From assembly GCF_004209755.1 (NCBI RefSeq), contig NZ_CP035913.1:6572001-6636000 (forward strand): DNA of 64,000 bases, read 5' to 3'. This document shows, one piece after another, positions 25,935 to 35,206 of the stretch. A model generated the notes under the pieces. The model searched no databases and was not told the origin of the DNA. It saw only the letters and a program-made list of their open reading frames with translations. Origin of the DNA: Pseudoduganella lutea. Lineage in GTDB: Bacteria > Pseudomonadota > Gammaproteobacteria > Burkholderiales > Burkholderiaceae_D. Made by a program: the position numbers and the translations under genes. The stretch's first letter is position 1, and every line of letters starts with the position of its first letter.

Positions 25935-27871
25935 CCCGCGCGTTCCCATTGCCCCTGTTGCGCCGCGGCGGCGCGCTAGCCGCGCTGCTGGTGTGCACGG
26001 TCGCAGGAGTGGCCGCTCAGACGCCTCCGATGGCACCAGACGTGACTACAGCGCGCGTGGCCTCGCCCGATATGGCAGACCATGAACGTCGCGTCGTGAT
26101 GATCCCCATGCGCGACGGCGTGCGCCTGCACACGGTGATCATTATCCCAAAGTCCGCCAGCAACGCACCGATGCTGCTCACACGCACCCCATATAACGCC
26201 GTGATCCGTACAAGGCGGAGCATCAGCCCAGCAATGCTTGCAACACTGCCGCAGGGCGATGAGACCTTCGTGGCGCAGGGTTATATCCGCGTACTGCAGG
26301 ATGTGCGCGGGAAGTATGGTTCCGAAGGCGACTATGTGATGACTCGTCCGCTGGCCGGGCCGCTGAACCGTAGCGGCATCGATCATGCTACCGATGCCTG
26401 GGATACCATCGACTGGCTGGTGAAGAATGTCCCGGAAAGCAACGGGAAGGTCGGTATGCTCGGATCTTCGTACGACGGGTTTACAACACTGATGGCGATC
26501 GCGGATCCACATCCGGCCCTGCAGGTAGCGGTACCGATGAGCCCCATGGTGGATGGCTGGCGCGGCGACGACTGGTTTCACAATGGTGCGTTCCGCGTGC
26601 AGATGCTCGACTATATCGCGATCCAGACATCGATCCGCGCGCGTGGCGAGCCGCTGGCGACTGGCGTATACGATGACTACGACGGCGTACTACGGGCCGG
26701 TTCGACTGGCGCGTATGCACACCAGTTCGGCCTGGACCGCCTGAACTTCGTGAAGAAGCTGTTCGATCATCCGGCCTACGACGCGTACTGGCAGGAACAG
26801 GCGCTAGACCGCATCCTGGCCAGGCGGCCGCTGCGTGTGCCTACAATGACCGTGGTCGGCCAGTGGGATCAGGAGGACATCTACGGCGCCTACGCTGTGT
26901 ATGCGGCGTTGGAAGCCCAGGACAAGGACAATCGCCTGAACTTCCTAGCTGTGGGACCATGGCGTCACAGCGGCGTCAATTTCGACGGTGCGACGCTGGG
27001 CCCGCTACGCTTCTCGGGGGAGACCGCCCTCGAGTTCAGGCGCGACGTGATGCAACCCTTCCTCGACCAGTATCTGAAAGATGGTGCACCAACGGCGGAC
27101 ACGCCGCCTGTCCTGGTCTACCAGACCGGCACGAACCGCTGGCAAACCCTGCAGCGCTGGCCGTTAGCGTGCGCCGCCGAATGCCCGGCACCTGCAACAC
27201 CGCTGTATCTGCACGCAGGCTTCCGGCTGTCCTTCGCTCCCCCGGCGGACAGACAGCCGGCGTTCGACGAATACGTGGCGGATCCGGCCAAGCCGGTGCC
27301 GTTCATTCCGCGTCCCGTGCGCATGCACGATGCCGCAGTCTGGCGCCCCTGGCTAGTCGGCGACCAGCGCTTCGTGGCTGACCGGCCGGATGTGCTGACC
27401 TATGTCTCGGAACCCCTAGTGGCGCCACTGCAGCTGTCCGGCGCCCCGGTGGCAAATCTGTTCGCATCGACATCTGGCACGGACGCAGACTGGGTCGTAA
27501 AGGTAATCGACGTTTATCCCGACGAGGTGCCATCGCAGCCGGAGTTGGGCGGCTACCAATTGCCGCTGGCAATGGACATCTTCCGCGGGCGCTACCGCAA
27601 CAGTCTGGAACATCCAGAGCCTATCACGGCAGGCAAGCCCGAGCGCTATCGGTTTGCGCTACCGAATATCAATCATGTCGTCATGCCTGGGCACCGGTTG
27701 ATGGTGCAGATCCAGTCCAGCTGGTTCCCGCTGTACGATCGCAACCCGCAGCGATACGTACCCAATATCTTCCATGCCCGGGCGGCCGATTATGTAAAGG
27801 CGACACAGCGAATCTATCGGAGTACTGGACAGTACAGCACGTTGGAGCTTCCGGTAGTATCGGCGCGGTAA
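25931..27871 (+). CDS. Alpha-amino-acid ester hydrolase (CocE/NonD family)
   Basis: A 646-residue secreted hydrolase with an N-terminal signal (cleavage near VAA-QT). The alpha/beta-hydrolase part has the nucleophile elbow GSSYDG (Ser180), then GWRGDDWFHNGAFR at about 209-222. The Asp pair there matches the carboxylate cluster that recognises the free alpha-amino group in amino-acid ester hydrolases. GQWDQED and PWRHSG supply the acid and His. The C-terminal jelly-roll ends with NPQRYVPNIF. The enzyme class acylates or deacylates beta-lactams and amino-acid esters or amides. Coupled to the PLP enzyme upstream. Confidence 0.9.
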   Translation: MTRAFPLPLLRRGGALAALLVCTVAGVAAQTPPMAPDVTTARVASPDMADHERRVVMIPMRDGVRLHTVIIIPKSASNAPMLLTRTPYNAVIRTRRSISPAMLATLPQGDETFVAQGYIRVLQDVRGKYGSEGDYVMTRPLAGPLNRSGIDHATDAWDTIDWLVKNVPESNGKVGMLGSSYDGFTTLMAIADPHPALQVAVPMSPMVDGWRGDDWFHNGAFRVQMLDYIAIQTSIRARGEPLATGVYDDYDGVLRAGSTGAYAHQFGLDRLNFVKKLFDHPAYDAYWQEQALDRILARRPLRVPTMTVVGQWDQEDIYGAYAVYAALEAQDKDNRLNFLAVGPWRHSGVNFDGATLGPLRFSGETALEFRRDVMQPFLDQYLKDGAPTADTPPVLVYQTGTNRWQTLQRWPLACAAECPAPATPLYLHAGFRLSFAPPADRQPAFDEYVADPAKPVPFIPRPVRMHDAAVWRPWLVGDQRFVADRPDVLTYVSEPLVAPLQLSGAPVANLFASTSGTDADWVVKVIDVYPDEVPSQPELGGYQLPLAMDIFRGRYRNSLEHPEPITAGKPERYRFALPNINHVVMPGHRLMVQIQSSWFPLYDRNPQRYVPNIFHARAADYVKATQRIYRSTGQYSTLELPVVSAR

Positions 27872-28212
27872 GAGATTATGGGCTGCAATCAAGCCATTGC
27901 GCATACTGCTTGTATCGCATCTGCTGTCGTGGCCTTAACCGATGTCCGTCAGGCCCAATCGTGATCGGCTTAGAGCCATTAGGGCGGCGATACACAGAAC
28001 GGACCCGACTTGATCGGTGGCACGGCGGTTATGGCTTGGTGTTGGCGGTACAGGACGGCGTAGCCGTGGAGTACGAACAGCAACTGAGTGTCGCTGCCCT
28101 CGAAGATATTGAGATCTTAGCCGTGGAAACACACGAATAGGAGTACTCGACCTACATTCTTGGTCGGGTCTGATCTTGGGCCGGCCCGGCCTACTCACAT
28201 GAACCGGCCTCC
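27872..28212. other. 341-bp region with no clear gene
   Basis: A plus frame from 27910 to 28140 ends VAALEDIEILAVETHE but has no known relatives that I recognise and no ribosome site. I treat it as non-coding flank of the IS481-type remnant. No terminator hairpin of good quality seen after the hydrolase gene. Confidence 0.4.
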
Positions 28213-28232
28213 ATGAAAGCCAGGGCGATTCA

Positions 28233-29064
28233 ATGTGCAAGACCGTTCGCATCGTGCTCACAGCTGCACACGACTTTGAGCGCGGCCCAGGAATTGTCGT
28301 ACTCTCACTTCGCCAGACGCTCTATTTGCCGCTCCACGACCTACTTTACATTACCCGTCAATACATCAATTCGGAGGTCTCCCGCTCGGGCAATGCACGG
28401 CCACTCAAACGCGAAGGCATGGCAAGATTGGAGGACGTGATTCCCAAAGCAGAAGGGGAAACGATCACGGTCAAGAAGACTTTTAAAGACTATGAGCTAG
28501 GCTTCCTGCACGTCGATATCAAGTACCTGCCGTAGATGCGTGACGAGACCTCGAGCCGCTATCTGTTCGTCGCCATCGACCGCGGTACGCGCTGGGTATA
28601 CCTGCATATCTATGGCGATATGACCGAGCGTAGTAGTGTTGATTTCCTGCGCCGTTTGACGCTCGCGTCACCTATCAAAATCACCAAGATTTTGACCGAC
28701 AACGGTTCGAAATTTACGGACCGTTTCACCACCAAAGACAAAGCGCCCAGCGGCAACCATGCGTTCGACAAAGCCTGTACCACCATGGAGATCGAGCACC
28801 GCCTGGCGCCGCCTCGCCATTCACAAACCAACGGTATGGTCGAACGATTCAATGGCGGAATCAGCGAACTAATCGCGCAGACACGCTGCGATAGCAGGGC
28901 TGATCTGGCGGCCACCTTGCTCAATTACCTTAAGCTTTACAATCACCATATTCCGCAACGCGCTATCGGCTCAACAACACCAATCCAAGCGCTCAAAAAG
29001 TTGCAGAAGCGCAAGCCCGAGCTATTCGTCAAACGCGTCTACGATCAGACGGGACTCGACATCG
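28233..29064 (+). pseudogene. IS481 family transposase with an amber codon, truncated start
   Basis: The frame reads LYLPLHDLLYITRQYIN, LKREGMARLEDVIPK, then LHVDIKYLP (first catalytic Asp) followed by TAG at 28533-28535. The same frame then continues with SSRYLFVAIDRGTRW, ILTDNGSKF (second Asp), HSQTNGMVERFNG (Glu) and AIGSTTPIQALK. The first ~50 residues are missing. The end near VYDQTGLD at about 29060 truncates the small minus-strand gene beyond it. The DDE residues are intact, so only the stop and the missing start disable it. Confidence 0.88.
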
Positions 29065-29246
29065 ATATTGTTCCACCACGTCATCACCTCGTCTACGGAC
29101 GCATCCGCTGCCGGAAAATCCGCACCTCCCTTCTGTATTCCATTGTCCTGCAAGCGCAGTTGCCAGCCCCTCCTAACTTTGCTGGTCGTGCTGTGATCTC
29201 GTAGGTATAGCGCAAAGCAGTCAGTGGAAAGATATCCATTCTTCAC
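29022..29246 (-). pseudogene. WW-motif family gene truncated by the IS481-type element
   Basis: The minus frame from a GTG at 29246 reads RRGWQLRLQDNGIQKGG, FPAADASVDEVMTWWNNID, and then turns into non-homologous sequence (ESRLIVDAFDE) that is the antisense of the IS481 end. Compared with the paralogues at 29221-29511 and 16839-17153 the last third is lost. Its start overlaps the end of the upstream paralogue by 26 bases, so the two were a tandem pair. Confidence 0.7.
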
Positions 29247-29511
29247 CGATTCGCTTCGCTTCGGCGTAGCTTTCGGCTAATAGGTAAGTTTCGTAGGGGC
29301 CCACAGGTAGATCTGCATTGTTCAACGCGAACCAGAAGCGCCGCTCGGCTTCGCACAGCATCGCCCACCAAATTTCAGCGGCCACTCTGTCAGCCGGTAG
29401 CACTAAAAAGTCTCTCCTGCCCACGTTTTCATCATTTTCCTGCAGGCTCAGACGCCATCCACCACCCTGTTCCCTACCGCGTTCAGTGATCACGTATGTA
29501 TAACGGCTCAT
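29221..29511 (-). CDS. Small protein of the WW-motif family, intact
   Basis: A 96-residue protein, MSRYTYVITERGREQ at the start, with AAGGA upstream. It has GWRLSLQENDENVG, a FLVLP step, EIWWAMLCEAERRFWFALN, and YETYLLAESYAEAKRIGEEW. These match the 16839-17153 protein position by position. No function known to me. Three members in one window suggest an expanded local family. Confidence 0.75.
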   Translation of the reverse strand: MSRYTYVITERGREQGGGWRLSLQENDENVGRRDFLVLPADRVAAEIWWAMLCEAERRFWFALNNADLPVGPYETYLLAESYAEAKRIGEEWISFH

Positions 29512-29773
29512 TCCTTAATTCGTCCACGTCGTAGTTGGACCTGTCATTCTGTTATATCGTGTTGGGCCAAGGCGCACGCTCGCGGAAAGTGAAGTACTGA
29601 CAACGTTATACCCGTAAGGTTTGACATTACCGCTGACTCCGCAGCCAGGCGAAGTCAGGGTTTTTCTGTTTCAACTTATCAATCTTCCCCAGTTGTCCAT
29701 GTGCCAGAGAATTGGTTAGCTGTTATGATATCTGAACATAGCGCGAATTCGCCGCGCATATTCGGAGAAACTG

Positions 29774-31057
29774 ATGTTGCGTTCGATTCTTGCAATCATG
29801 TTAAGTGTCGTTATCGCTGGCAGCCATAGCCTAAGCCACGCCATTCCCGCCTACGCCTTTGTCGAGGTCGACGCGTTACCAGAGCAACCACTGATCCCGG
29901 ATCCCTTCCTGAAGCCAGACGGTACACGCGTGCGCAGTCGCGCCGAGTGGCCAGCCCAACGCGCCTATTTGCGTGCCAAGATGGAGCATTACCTCTACGG
30001 GACCATTCCGCCTAACCCCAGTGCCAAGGAAATGCGTTACGAGCGGCTCTCAGACGAAGCGTTTTCGCCCACCGGTTCAAGCATCAAGGGGCGCAAGCAA
30101 ACCTACCGCATCACGATACAGCGCGTTGGGCTGTCGTATTCCTACCGGTTCACTTTATACCGACCGGAGCCGCTTAAGCCCTACCCCACGCTCATCAATA
30201 ACAAGCCCGAGTACGGCTATCCGAACCCGACCTTTAGCAAGGACGAGGGCGTGCGGCGGGGCTACGCAGTTGTTGAATTCAATCGCGATGAAGTGGCGCC
30301 AGACGATCCGAACAACGCCGACCGCAAAGCCGGCGTCTTTGCGCTATACCCGGAATACGATTTCCATACGATCGGCGCCTGGGCCTGGGCCTACCAGCCA
30401 GTAATCAATGTCTTACAACAGGAGGGCGCCACCGATATGGCCAAGATCATCGGCGCTGGCCACTCAAGGGGCGGCGCCACTGCCATGGCGGCCGCTATTT
30501 TTGACGAGCGCATCGCCTTCGTGGCGCCCTCGGCCACCGGACCGTTTTCCACCAGCGTCATGCGCCAGCGCGATCCGGCTGGTTTCCGTGGAAGGGACGA
30601 TTACGCCGAGATCATGGTCAAGCAGTTCCCGCACTGGTATCACCCGCGCTTTCGTGCGTTCGCGGGGCGCGGTCTGCGCATGCCATGGGATGCCCCAACG
30701 CTGGCGGCCCTAGTCGCGCCTCGCCCTCTGCTGAGCCTGAGTTCGCTCGGCGACGGATATGACAACTACCTGGCTTTGGAGTCGGGTATTCGCGCTGACA
30801 CCATGATCTACGACTGGTTCGGCGCCGGGCGATGGGTGCGCGTGCACTGGCGTGACTTCGAGAACAGCTTTGGCCAGAAAGGCCACAATCTAGGGCCAGA
30901 GGAATTCTTGGCGATCTACGATATGGCCGACGAGTACTTCTTCGGAAAGTCTCCAGGTAAAAGTAATTTCAACAGGGGGCCAGGGCGCCAAGGGTGGATG
31001 ACTGATCCGATAAAGAACCCGCTCAAGCTGAACTGGAGCACGCCACCCACGCAGTAA
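29774..31057 (+). CDS. Secreted CE15-like (glucuronoyl esterase family) hydrolase
   Basis: A 427-residue protein with a signal peptide (cleavage near SHA-IP). It has the CE15 arrangement: NKPEYGYPNPTF and DFHTIGAWAWAY, then GAGHSRGGATAM with the nucleophile Ser231, and RFRAFAGRGLRMPWD. A conserved LVAPRPLL and a late GHN containing the probable His follow. The classical family cleaves ester links between lignin and glucuronoxylan. In most CE15 the elbow is GCSRxG; here Cys is His. GGAGA precedes the ATG. Stands alone as a transcription unit. Confidence 0.85.
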   Translation: MLRSILAIMLSVVIAGSHSLSHAIPAYAFVEVDALPEQPLIPDPFLKPDGTRVRSRAEWPAQRAYLRAKMEHYLYGTIPPNPSAKEMRYERLSDEAFSPTGSSIKGRKQTYRITIQRVGLSYSYRFTLYRPEPLKPYPTLINNKPEYGYPNPTFSKDEGVRRGYAVVEFNRDEVAPDDPNNADRKAGVFALYPEYDFHTIGAWAWAYQPVINVLQQEGATDMAKIIGAGHSRGGATAMAAAIFDERIAFVAPSATGPFSTSVMRQRDPAGFRGRDDYAEIMVKQFPHWYHPRFRAFAGRGLRMPWDAPTLAALVAPRPLLSLSSLGDGYDNYLALESGIRADTMIYDWFGAGRWVRVHWRDFENSFGQKGHNLGPEEFLAIYDMADEYFFGKSPGKSNFNRGPGRQGWMTDPIKNPLKLNWSTPPTQ

Positions 31058-31079
31058 CCTGGTGCCAGTTGGGGTAAGC

Positions 31080-31393
31080 CAGCATGCCGTTCGATTGCAC
31101 CTCAAACGGGGAATTGCTGACGTCGGCCCAACTCCTAGCAGCGACCAGCGGCCGCCGTCGGCTTTTTCACGCACCATCAAAATTGCGTCGGCGCCGCGAA
31201 AGATTACGGCGTATAGGTCAATCTTTGGCGTCGCGTAGCGGGTCTGTCTCGCGGCCTCTTGTTGGAGTACCGGCAGCGGCATCCCAATCAGGTGGTGCAG
31301 CATACGCTGGCCTAGCTGAAGTAATTCCTGGTAGCGCTCGGCGTCGTGTGGCGCCGGGCTGACGCCGAGTCCGGTCTGCGCCAGTGCCTGCAC
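31080..31393 (-). pseudogene. NUDIX hydrolase remnant (N-terminal part)
   Basis: Minus frame from GTG at 31393: VQALAQTGLGVSPAPHDAER then YATPKIDLYAVIFRG and VREKADGGRWSL. This is the NUDIX N-terminal helper domain followed by the first strand of the NUDIX fold. After RWSL the next frame would give GSWADV (the usual GGWADVGES start), but the frame has slipped and the Nudix box itself is absent. It is therefore a truncated, frameshifted relic beside an IS1182-type fragment. Confidence 0.8.
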
Positions 31394-31429
31394 GCTCGAG
31401 AGAGCTTGGAGCGAGAAAAGAGGCCAAGG

Positions 31430-31704
31430 CCTACGGCGTCAGGACGATCTGGCGCCTGCAAGACTTGACAGTCCACGCGGTTGAGGTAGCTGTAGATGTA
31501 GAGCTTGAGCAGCACAGTTGGATGGTAGGACGGTCGTCCGGTCCTGGCCGGCTGCACACGCCCAAAGCCGAGTTTTCCCAAGTCGAGTTCTTCTACAAAT
31601 ACATCGACCACGCGAACCGGATTGTTCTCGGCCACGTAGTCGTCTAGCAGCTCAGGCAGCAACGTCCCCCGTCCTCGGTCTTCGCCTTCGATGAAGCGCT
31701 TCAT
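31430..31704 (-). pseudogene. IS1182 family transposase N-terminal fragment
   Basis: Minus frame starts MKRFIEGEDRGRGTLLPELL and DDYVAENNPVRVVDVFVEEL, then TGRPSYHPTVLLKLYIYSYL, the typical start of IS1182 transposases. Similarity ends near NRVDCQ (about 31470), short of the catalytic domain. It abuts the NUDIX relic, so the two were joined by a deletion or insertion. Confidence 0.85.
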
Positions 31705-31891
31705 TTTGCACCCCGGTTGATAAGATACTCACCCAACGTTTACCGAACTGGTTTCGTTTACGCGGCCGGCGTTTTTACACTGCCTGGGCCAGAAGCAGTC
31801 GTCCGCCTCCCCAAAATGACCGACGTATAGTTGAGACATCCCGACAACATTGTCGTAATCATCTTGGCTTGATTCATTGTTGAGAAAGCAA

Positions 31892-33805
31892 ATGACTAAT
31901 ACACTCTTGGAGCTTAGCTATTCCCGTATGGTCGAGAAAGTCTCCGATTATGCGATTTTTCTGACAGATCGCTCAGGAGTGATTCAGACTTGGAATCCGG
32001 CAGCAGAAGTCATGAAAGGATTTTCTAAAGATGAAGCAATCGGCCAGCACCTGAGTATTCTGTACACGGATGAGGACAAGCGCCGCAACCACCCGAAACA
32101 TAACCTAGAAGACGCGGCCAGTCAGGGAACCTTTCAGGAGTCGGCATGGCGCAAGCGCAAGGACGGTTCGCTATTCTGGGCCCTTGTCGAGCTGATTGCG
32201 ATCCGCAACGACAGCGGCGAGCTCGAAGGATTCTGCAAGGTCACACGGGATCTGACCAACCTGAAGCAATTGCAAGACAACCTGGCAGCCGAAAAGGAGC
32301 GCGCCGAGTTGATACTCGGTGCCATCGCGGACGGGGTAATCTCCGTCGATGAGGCGGGTGCTGTTGAATATGTTAACCGCCAAGCCCAGTGTTTGACAGG
32401 CTGGTCGCAGGAGGACGCCAAGGGGCTTCGGATCGAACAGGTTTTCGACGCCGTGCAGCCGGATTGGCCCGGGGCGGGAGATGACGGGCCTGCTCGTACC
32501 GAAACCGGCGGCACGCCTTCGCATACGATGCTACGTCTTCGCACGCGTGAAGGCGTCCAGCACTTGATCGAAATTCGCGAGGCGGAGATTCCCGGCAGAG
32601 AAGGACAGCCAGGCGGCAGTGTTATTGTATTTCACGACGTGAGCGAAAGGCAGCGCATGGAAGGCGCGCTGCGCGACGCGGATCGCCGCAAGGACGAATT
32701 TCTGGCAATGCTTGCGCACGAGTTGCGCAACCCGCTGGCGCCAGTAAGTGCCGCTGCCGAATTGCTGGCCCTGGGCAAACTCGAGGCCGGCCCTGCGAAG
32801 AAAGCAAGCCAGGTCATCATTCGTCAGGTCAAGCACATGACCGCGCTGGTGGATGATCTGCTGGACGTATCGCGTGTGTCACGCGGGCAGATTACATTGA
32901 ATATGGCCCCGCTCGACATGAAGCTGGTGGTCAATGCGGCGATCGAGCAAGTGCAGCCACTCATCGAAAGCCGCCAGCACATGCTCACGTTGAAACTCGC
33001 GCCTCTCAAGGCTTACGTGAAGGGCGATGAAAAGCGGCTGATTCAGGTCATTGCCAATCTTCTGAACAACGCGGCGAAGTACACTCCCCCGGAAGGCACC
33101 ATCAGCCTCGAAATGTCGGTTGCCGATGGTAACGTATGTATCATCGTCGTAGACAACGGTATTGGCATCGACCCGGCCATACAGGAGGTCGTGTTCGAAT
33201 TGTTCGAGCAGGTCCGGCTTACGTCGGATAGAGCCATAGGAGGGCTTGGCATCGGGCTGGCACTGGTACGCAGCCTGATCCACCTGCATCACGGTACAGT
33301 AACGTGCCACAGTGAAGGCCTCGGCCGGGGCAGCCGGTTCATCGCGTGCATACCGTCCCTGGCGCCAGACGAAGCGGTTCCGGAACGGCGTAGCGTCGAT
33401 CGTCTTGTTGAACTGCCTGTTGCCAATCGAGATCTGTCGATTCTAGTGGTGGATGATAATGTCGATGCAGCCGAAATGCTGCAATTTTTCCTTTCGACGA
33501 TGGGGCACCACGTGTCGCTTGCACACACGGCAAGCCAGGCGCTGGAAATGGCCCAGTCATCGGCACCAGATGTGTGCATTCTTGACATTGGCCTGCCCGA
33601 CAGCAGCGGATATGACCTTGCTACCAACATTCGGAAGGTATCATCCGTGCAACCCGCGTTAATTGCCCTGACGGGTTTGGGAACGATGCGTGATCGGAAC
33701 TTGGCCACGGAGGTAGGATTTGATCATTACTTCGTTAAGCCCGCAGATCTCGATATGCTATCTGAGGTGTTAGCAACGGTAAGTTCGCACAATGTGCGCC
33801 GTTAA
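31892..33805 (+). CDS. PAS-PAS hybrid histidine kinase with C-terminal receiver
   Basis: A 637-residue cytosolic sensor. PAS 1 covers about residues 10-125 (DYAIFLTDRSGVIQTWN) with a PAC tail; PAS 2 about 140-255 (ILGAIADGVISVDEAG). HisKA has LAHELRNPLAP with the phospho-His about residue 276. HATPase_c has NLLNNAAKYTPP and DNGIGI. The receiver has phospho-Asp at about residue 565 (CILDIGLPDSSG) and a Lys in FVKPAD. There is no membrane segment. The output partner is not next to it; the nearest lone receiver is at 42886-43263. Confidence 0.92.
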   Translation: MTNTLLELSYSRMVEKVSDYAIFLTDRSGVIQTWNPAAEVMKGFSKDEAIGQHLSILYTDEDKRRNHPKHNLEDAASQGTFQESAWRKRKDGSLFWALVELIAIRNDSGELEGFCKVTRDLTNLKQLQDNLAAEKERAELILGAIADGVISVDEAGAVEYVNRQAQCLTGWSQEDAKGLRIEQVFDAVQPDWPGAGDDGPARTETGGTPSHTMLRLRTREGVQHLIEIREAEIPGREGQPGGSVIVFHDVSERQRMEGALRDADRRKDEFLAMLAHELRNPLAPVSAAAELLALGKLEAGPAKKASQVIIRQVKHMTALVDDLLDVSRVSRGQITLNMAPLDMKLVVNAAIEQVQPLIESRQHMLTLKLAPLKAYVKGDEKRLIQVIANLLNNAAKYTPPEGTISLEMSVADGNVCIIVVDNGIGIDPAIQEVVFELFEQVRLTSDRAIGGLGIGLALVRSLIHLHHGTVTCHSEGLGRGSRFIACIPSLAPDEAVPERRSVDRLVELPVANRDLSILVVDDNVDAAEMLQFFLSTMGHHVSLAHTASQALEMAQSSAPDVCILDIGLPDSSGYDLATNIRKVSSVQPALIALTGLGTMRDRNLATEVGFDHYFVKPADLDMLSEVLATVSSHNVRR

Positions 33806-33909
33806 ACCTCTGGCTTTGATGTCGTTCAACAAAGCCGTTGGTCGGTCCGGTTTGGTTCGAATTTAGCCGTTCACTGCCCGAGCAGCCCGCATGCAACTGG
33901 CGAAATCAT

Positions 33910-34092
33910 GTGCAGGCAGCTTATGTCAGCGCTGCAATAAAGATTAAAGAAGAACTGGGTTTGAGAAGAGCCGATGATTTTTTGATTCGTGAAGGTGTGC
34001 CTCGTAGTGTCATTGCAAGGGTTTTGCTTGCCGGAAAACCTAGTAGAACAAGGTCTGACTTAAGTCTGCTATGGGGCGAGAGCTGGCTGTAG
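33910..34092 (+). CDS. Small protein of a two-member family, end supplied by a repeat
   Basis: A 60-codon frame from GTG at 33910 (start uncertain; the frame is open from 33838) with RRADDFLIREGVPRSVIARVL. The gene at 43520-43720 has EQEAKEYMLKVGVPTTVVNRVL in the same place, so the pair form a small family of unknown role. The last ~10 codons and the stop lie inside a copy of the interspersed repeat (from about 34064), so the repeat supplies the C-terminus. Confidence 0.6.
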   Translation: MQAAYVSAAIKIKEELGLRRADDFLIREGVPRSVIARVLLAGKPSRTRSDLSLLWGESWL

Positions 34093-34162
34093 TGGCAGTC
34101 TGTAACCTTCTCCGGCAGCCTGTTATGCTGCGGCGAACGGCCGATTTCGGCGAAAAGCGGAA
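34064..34162 (+). repeat. Interspersed repeat copy overlapping a gene end
   Basis: The stretch reads GTCTGCTATGGGGCGAGAG, then CTGGCTGTAGTGGCAGTC, then CCTGTTATGCTGCGGCGAAC and GGCCGATTTCGGCGAAAAGC. It matches the copies near 37786 and 40948 along their whole length. Its first 30 bases are the coding end of the 33910-34092 gene. Confidence 0.75.
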
Positions 34163-34490
34163 GTTCGCGCGCCTTGGGGCGTGGGGCGGCAAGCCCAGCA
34201 AACGGGCTCGAAATGGACAGTAAACCACTCGCATGATATGCCTCCAGCTGGCATGCCAGTATGGCGACAAGTTAGCTCGGTGCGTTCGGGTCTTGATGCT
34301 GCATCGTAATGAAACGCCATCATTGTGTAATCGATCTACTATCAATACACACTGGATTCGCTCTGGCCCACGCCTAGGGCAATACCGCCGGTGCTAAATG
34401 CAGCAATTAACTTCTATCGGCCCTGTCAGGTGCCTGAAACAACTACCTGACGCGGTCGCCATTTACGTGACTCTCTTCTCGAAGGTATTT
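34163..34490. other. Intergenic region before the phasin gene
   Basis: No gene seen in 328 bases. Frames here are short and Arg/Cys-rich. It should contain the phasin promoter near 34400-34480, but I find no strong consensus hexamer pair. Confidence 0.4.
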
Positions 34491-35105
34491 ATGTTTCCAT
34501 TTTCCCCCGAAGTGACCCCAGCAGTACGGGCCCATCTCGATGCCCAGATGGCATATCTCAACGAGATGTCCAATGCAATGTCGCGCTCTTTCCAGAGCCT
34601 GTGTGAAGCCAATATTCAGCTGACCCAATCGCTGCTGGAAGACAGTGCCATTGCATCCCAACAGTTCCTGGCTGCCGCCACGCCAGCCGAGGCACTCGCG
34701 GTTGCAACAGCGCGCGCCCAGCCAGCCAGCTCGAAACTGCAGGCATACCGCCAGCAGATCGCCCGCGTGGCAACCGACGCCCAGGTCGAGCTGGCCCGGG
34801 TGTCGTCTGAGCATGTGCCACAAACCTCGCGTACCGCGCAGTCGTTGGCGCAAGAGGTAGCGCGCGTTGCCGTCGATCAGACCCAGCGTAACGTGCGTCA
34901 GCAGGAAGAAAACCTGAAGAACTTCCGTAATCCTTTCGAAGGCATGCGCGGTGAGAGCGGCAATGCGAGCATGCAGGCCCACGCCACTATGCAAAGCGCC
35001 GGGAGTGCTGGCGCCCAGGTCGATGCGGGCAATGGAAGCAAGGCGGAGGGCAATGCCCAGGGGAGCGCAGCAGCGCCCAACGACAAATCGAACAAACATT
35101 CTTGA
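34491..35105 (+). CDS. Phasin family protein (polyhydroxyalkanoate granule)
   Basis: A 204-residue helical protein starting MFPFSPEVTPAVRAHLDAQ. The Pfam phasin region (about residues 5-120) has SMSRSFQSLCEANIQL-like amphipathic helices and the 'AxxAxxFxxAxTPxEAL' stretch (SQQFLAAATPAEALAV). The C-terminal third is Gly, Ser, Ala and Asn-rich. Phasins coat PHA storage granules and control their size. A clear terminator follows at 35181. Longer in-frame starts upstream lack a ribosome site. Confidence 0.88.
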   Translation: MFPFSPEVTPAVRAHLDAQMAYLNEMSNAMSRSFQSLCEANIQLTQSLLEDSAIASQQFLAAATPAEALAVATARAQPASSKLQAYRQQIARVATDAQVELARVSSEHVPQTSRTAQSLAQEVARVAVDQTQRNVRQQEENLKNFRNPFEGMRGESGNASMQAHATMQSAGSAGAQVDAGNGSKAEGNAQGSAAAPNDKSNKHS

Positions 35106-35180
35106 CCGGTAGAGGTCGGCGGTAGCGACCGGCTGTCCGGCCTCCTGTTCCAGGTTGCTCAACGACCCGTCGCCGACGCA

Positions 35181-35206
35181 CCCGCCCGCTTTGTGGCGGG
35201 TTTTTT
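35181..35206 (+). terminator. Rho-independent terminator after the phasin gene
   Basis: Stem CCCGCC and GGCGGG closing a loop of about eight bases, followed by six T. It lies 75 bases after the phasin stop on the plus strand. Confidence 0.85.

Noticed and set aside
27910..28140. 76-codon plus-strand frame
   Set aside because: No ribosome site and no recognisable relatives; left as non-coding flank.
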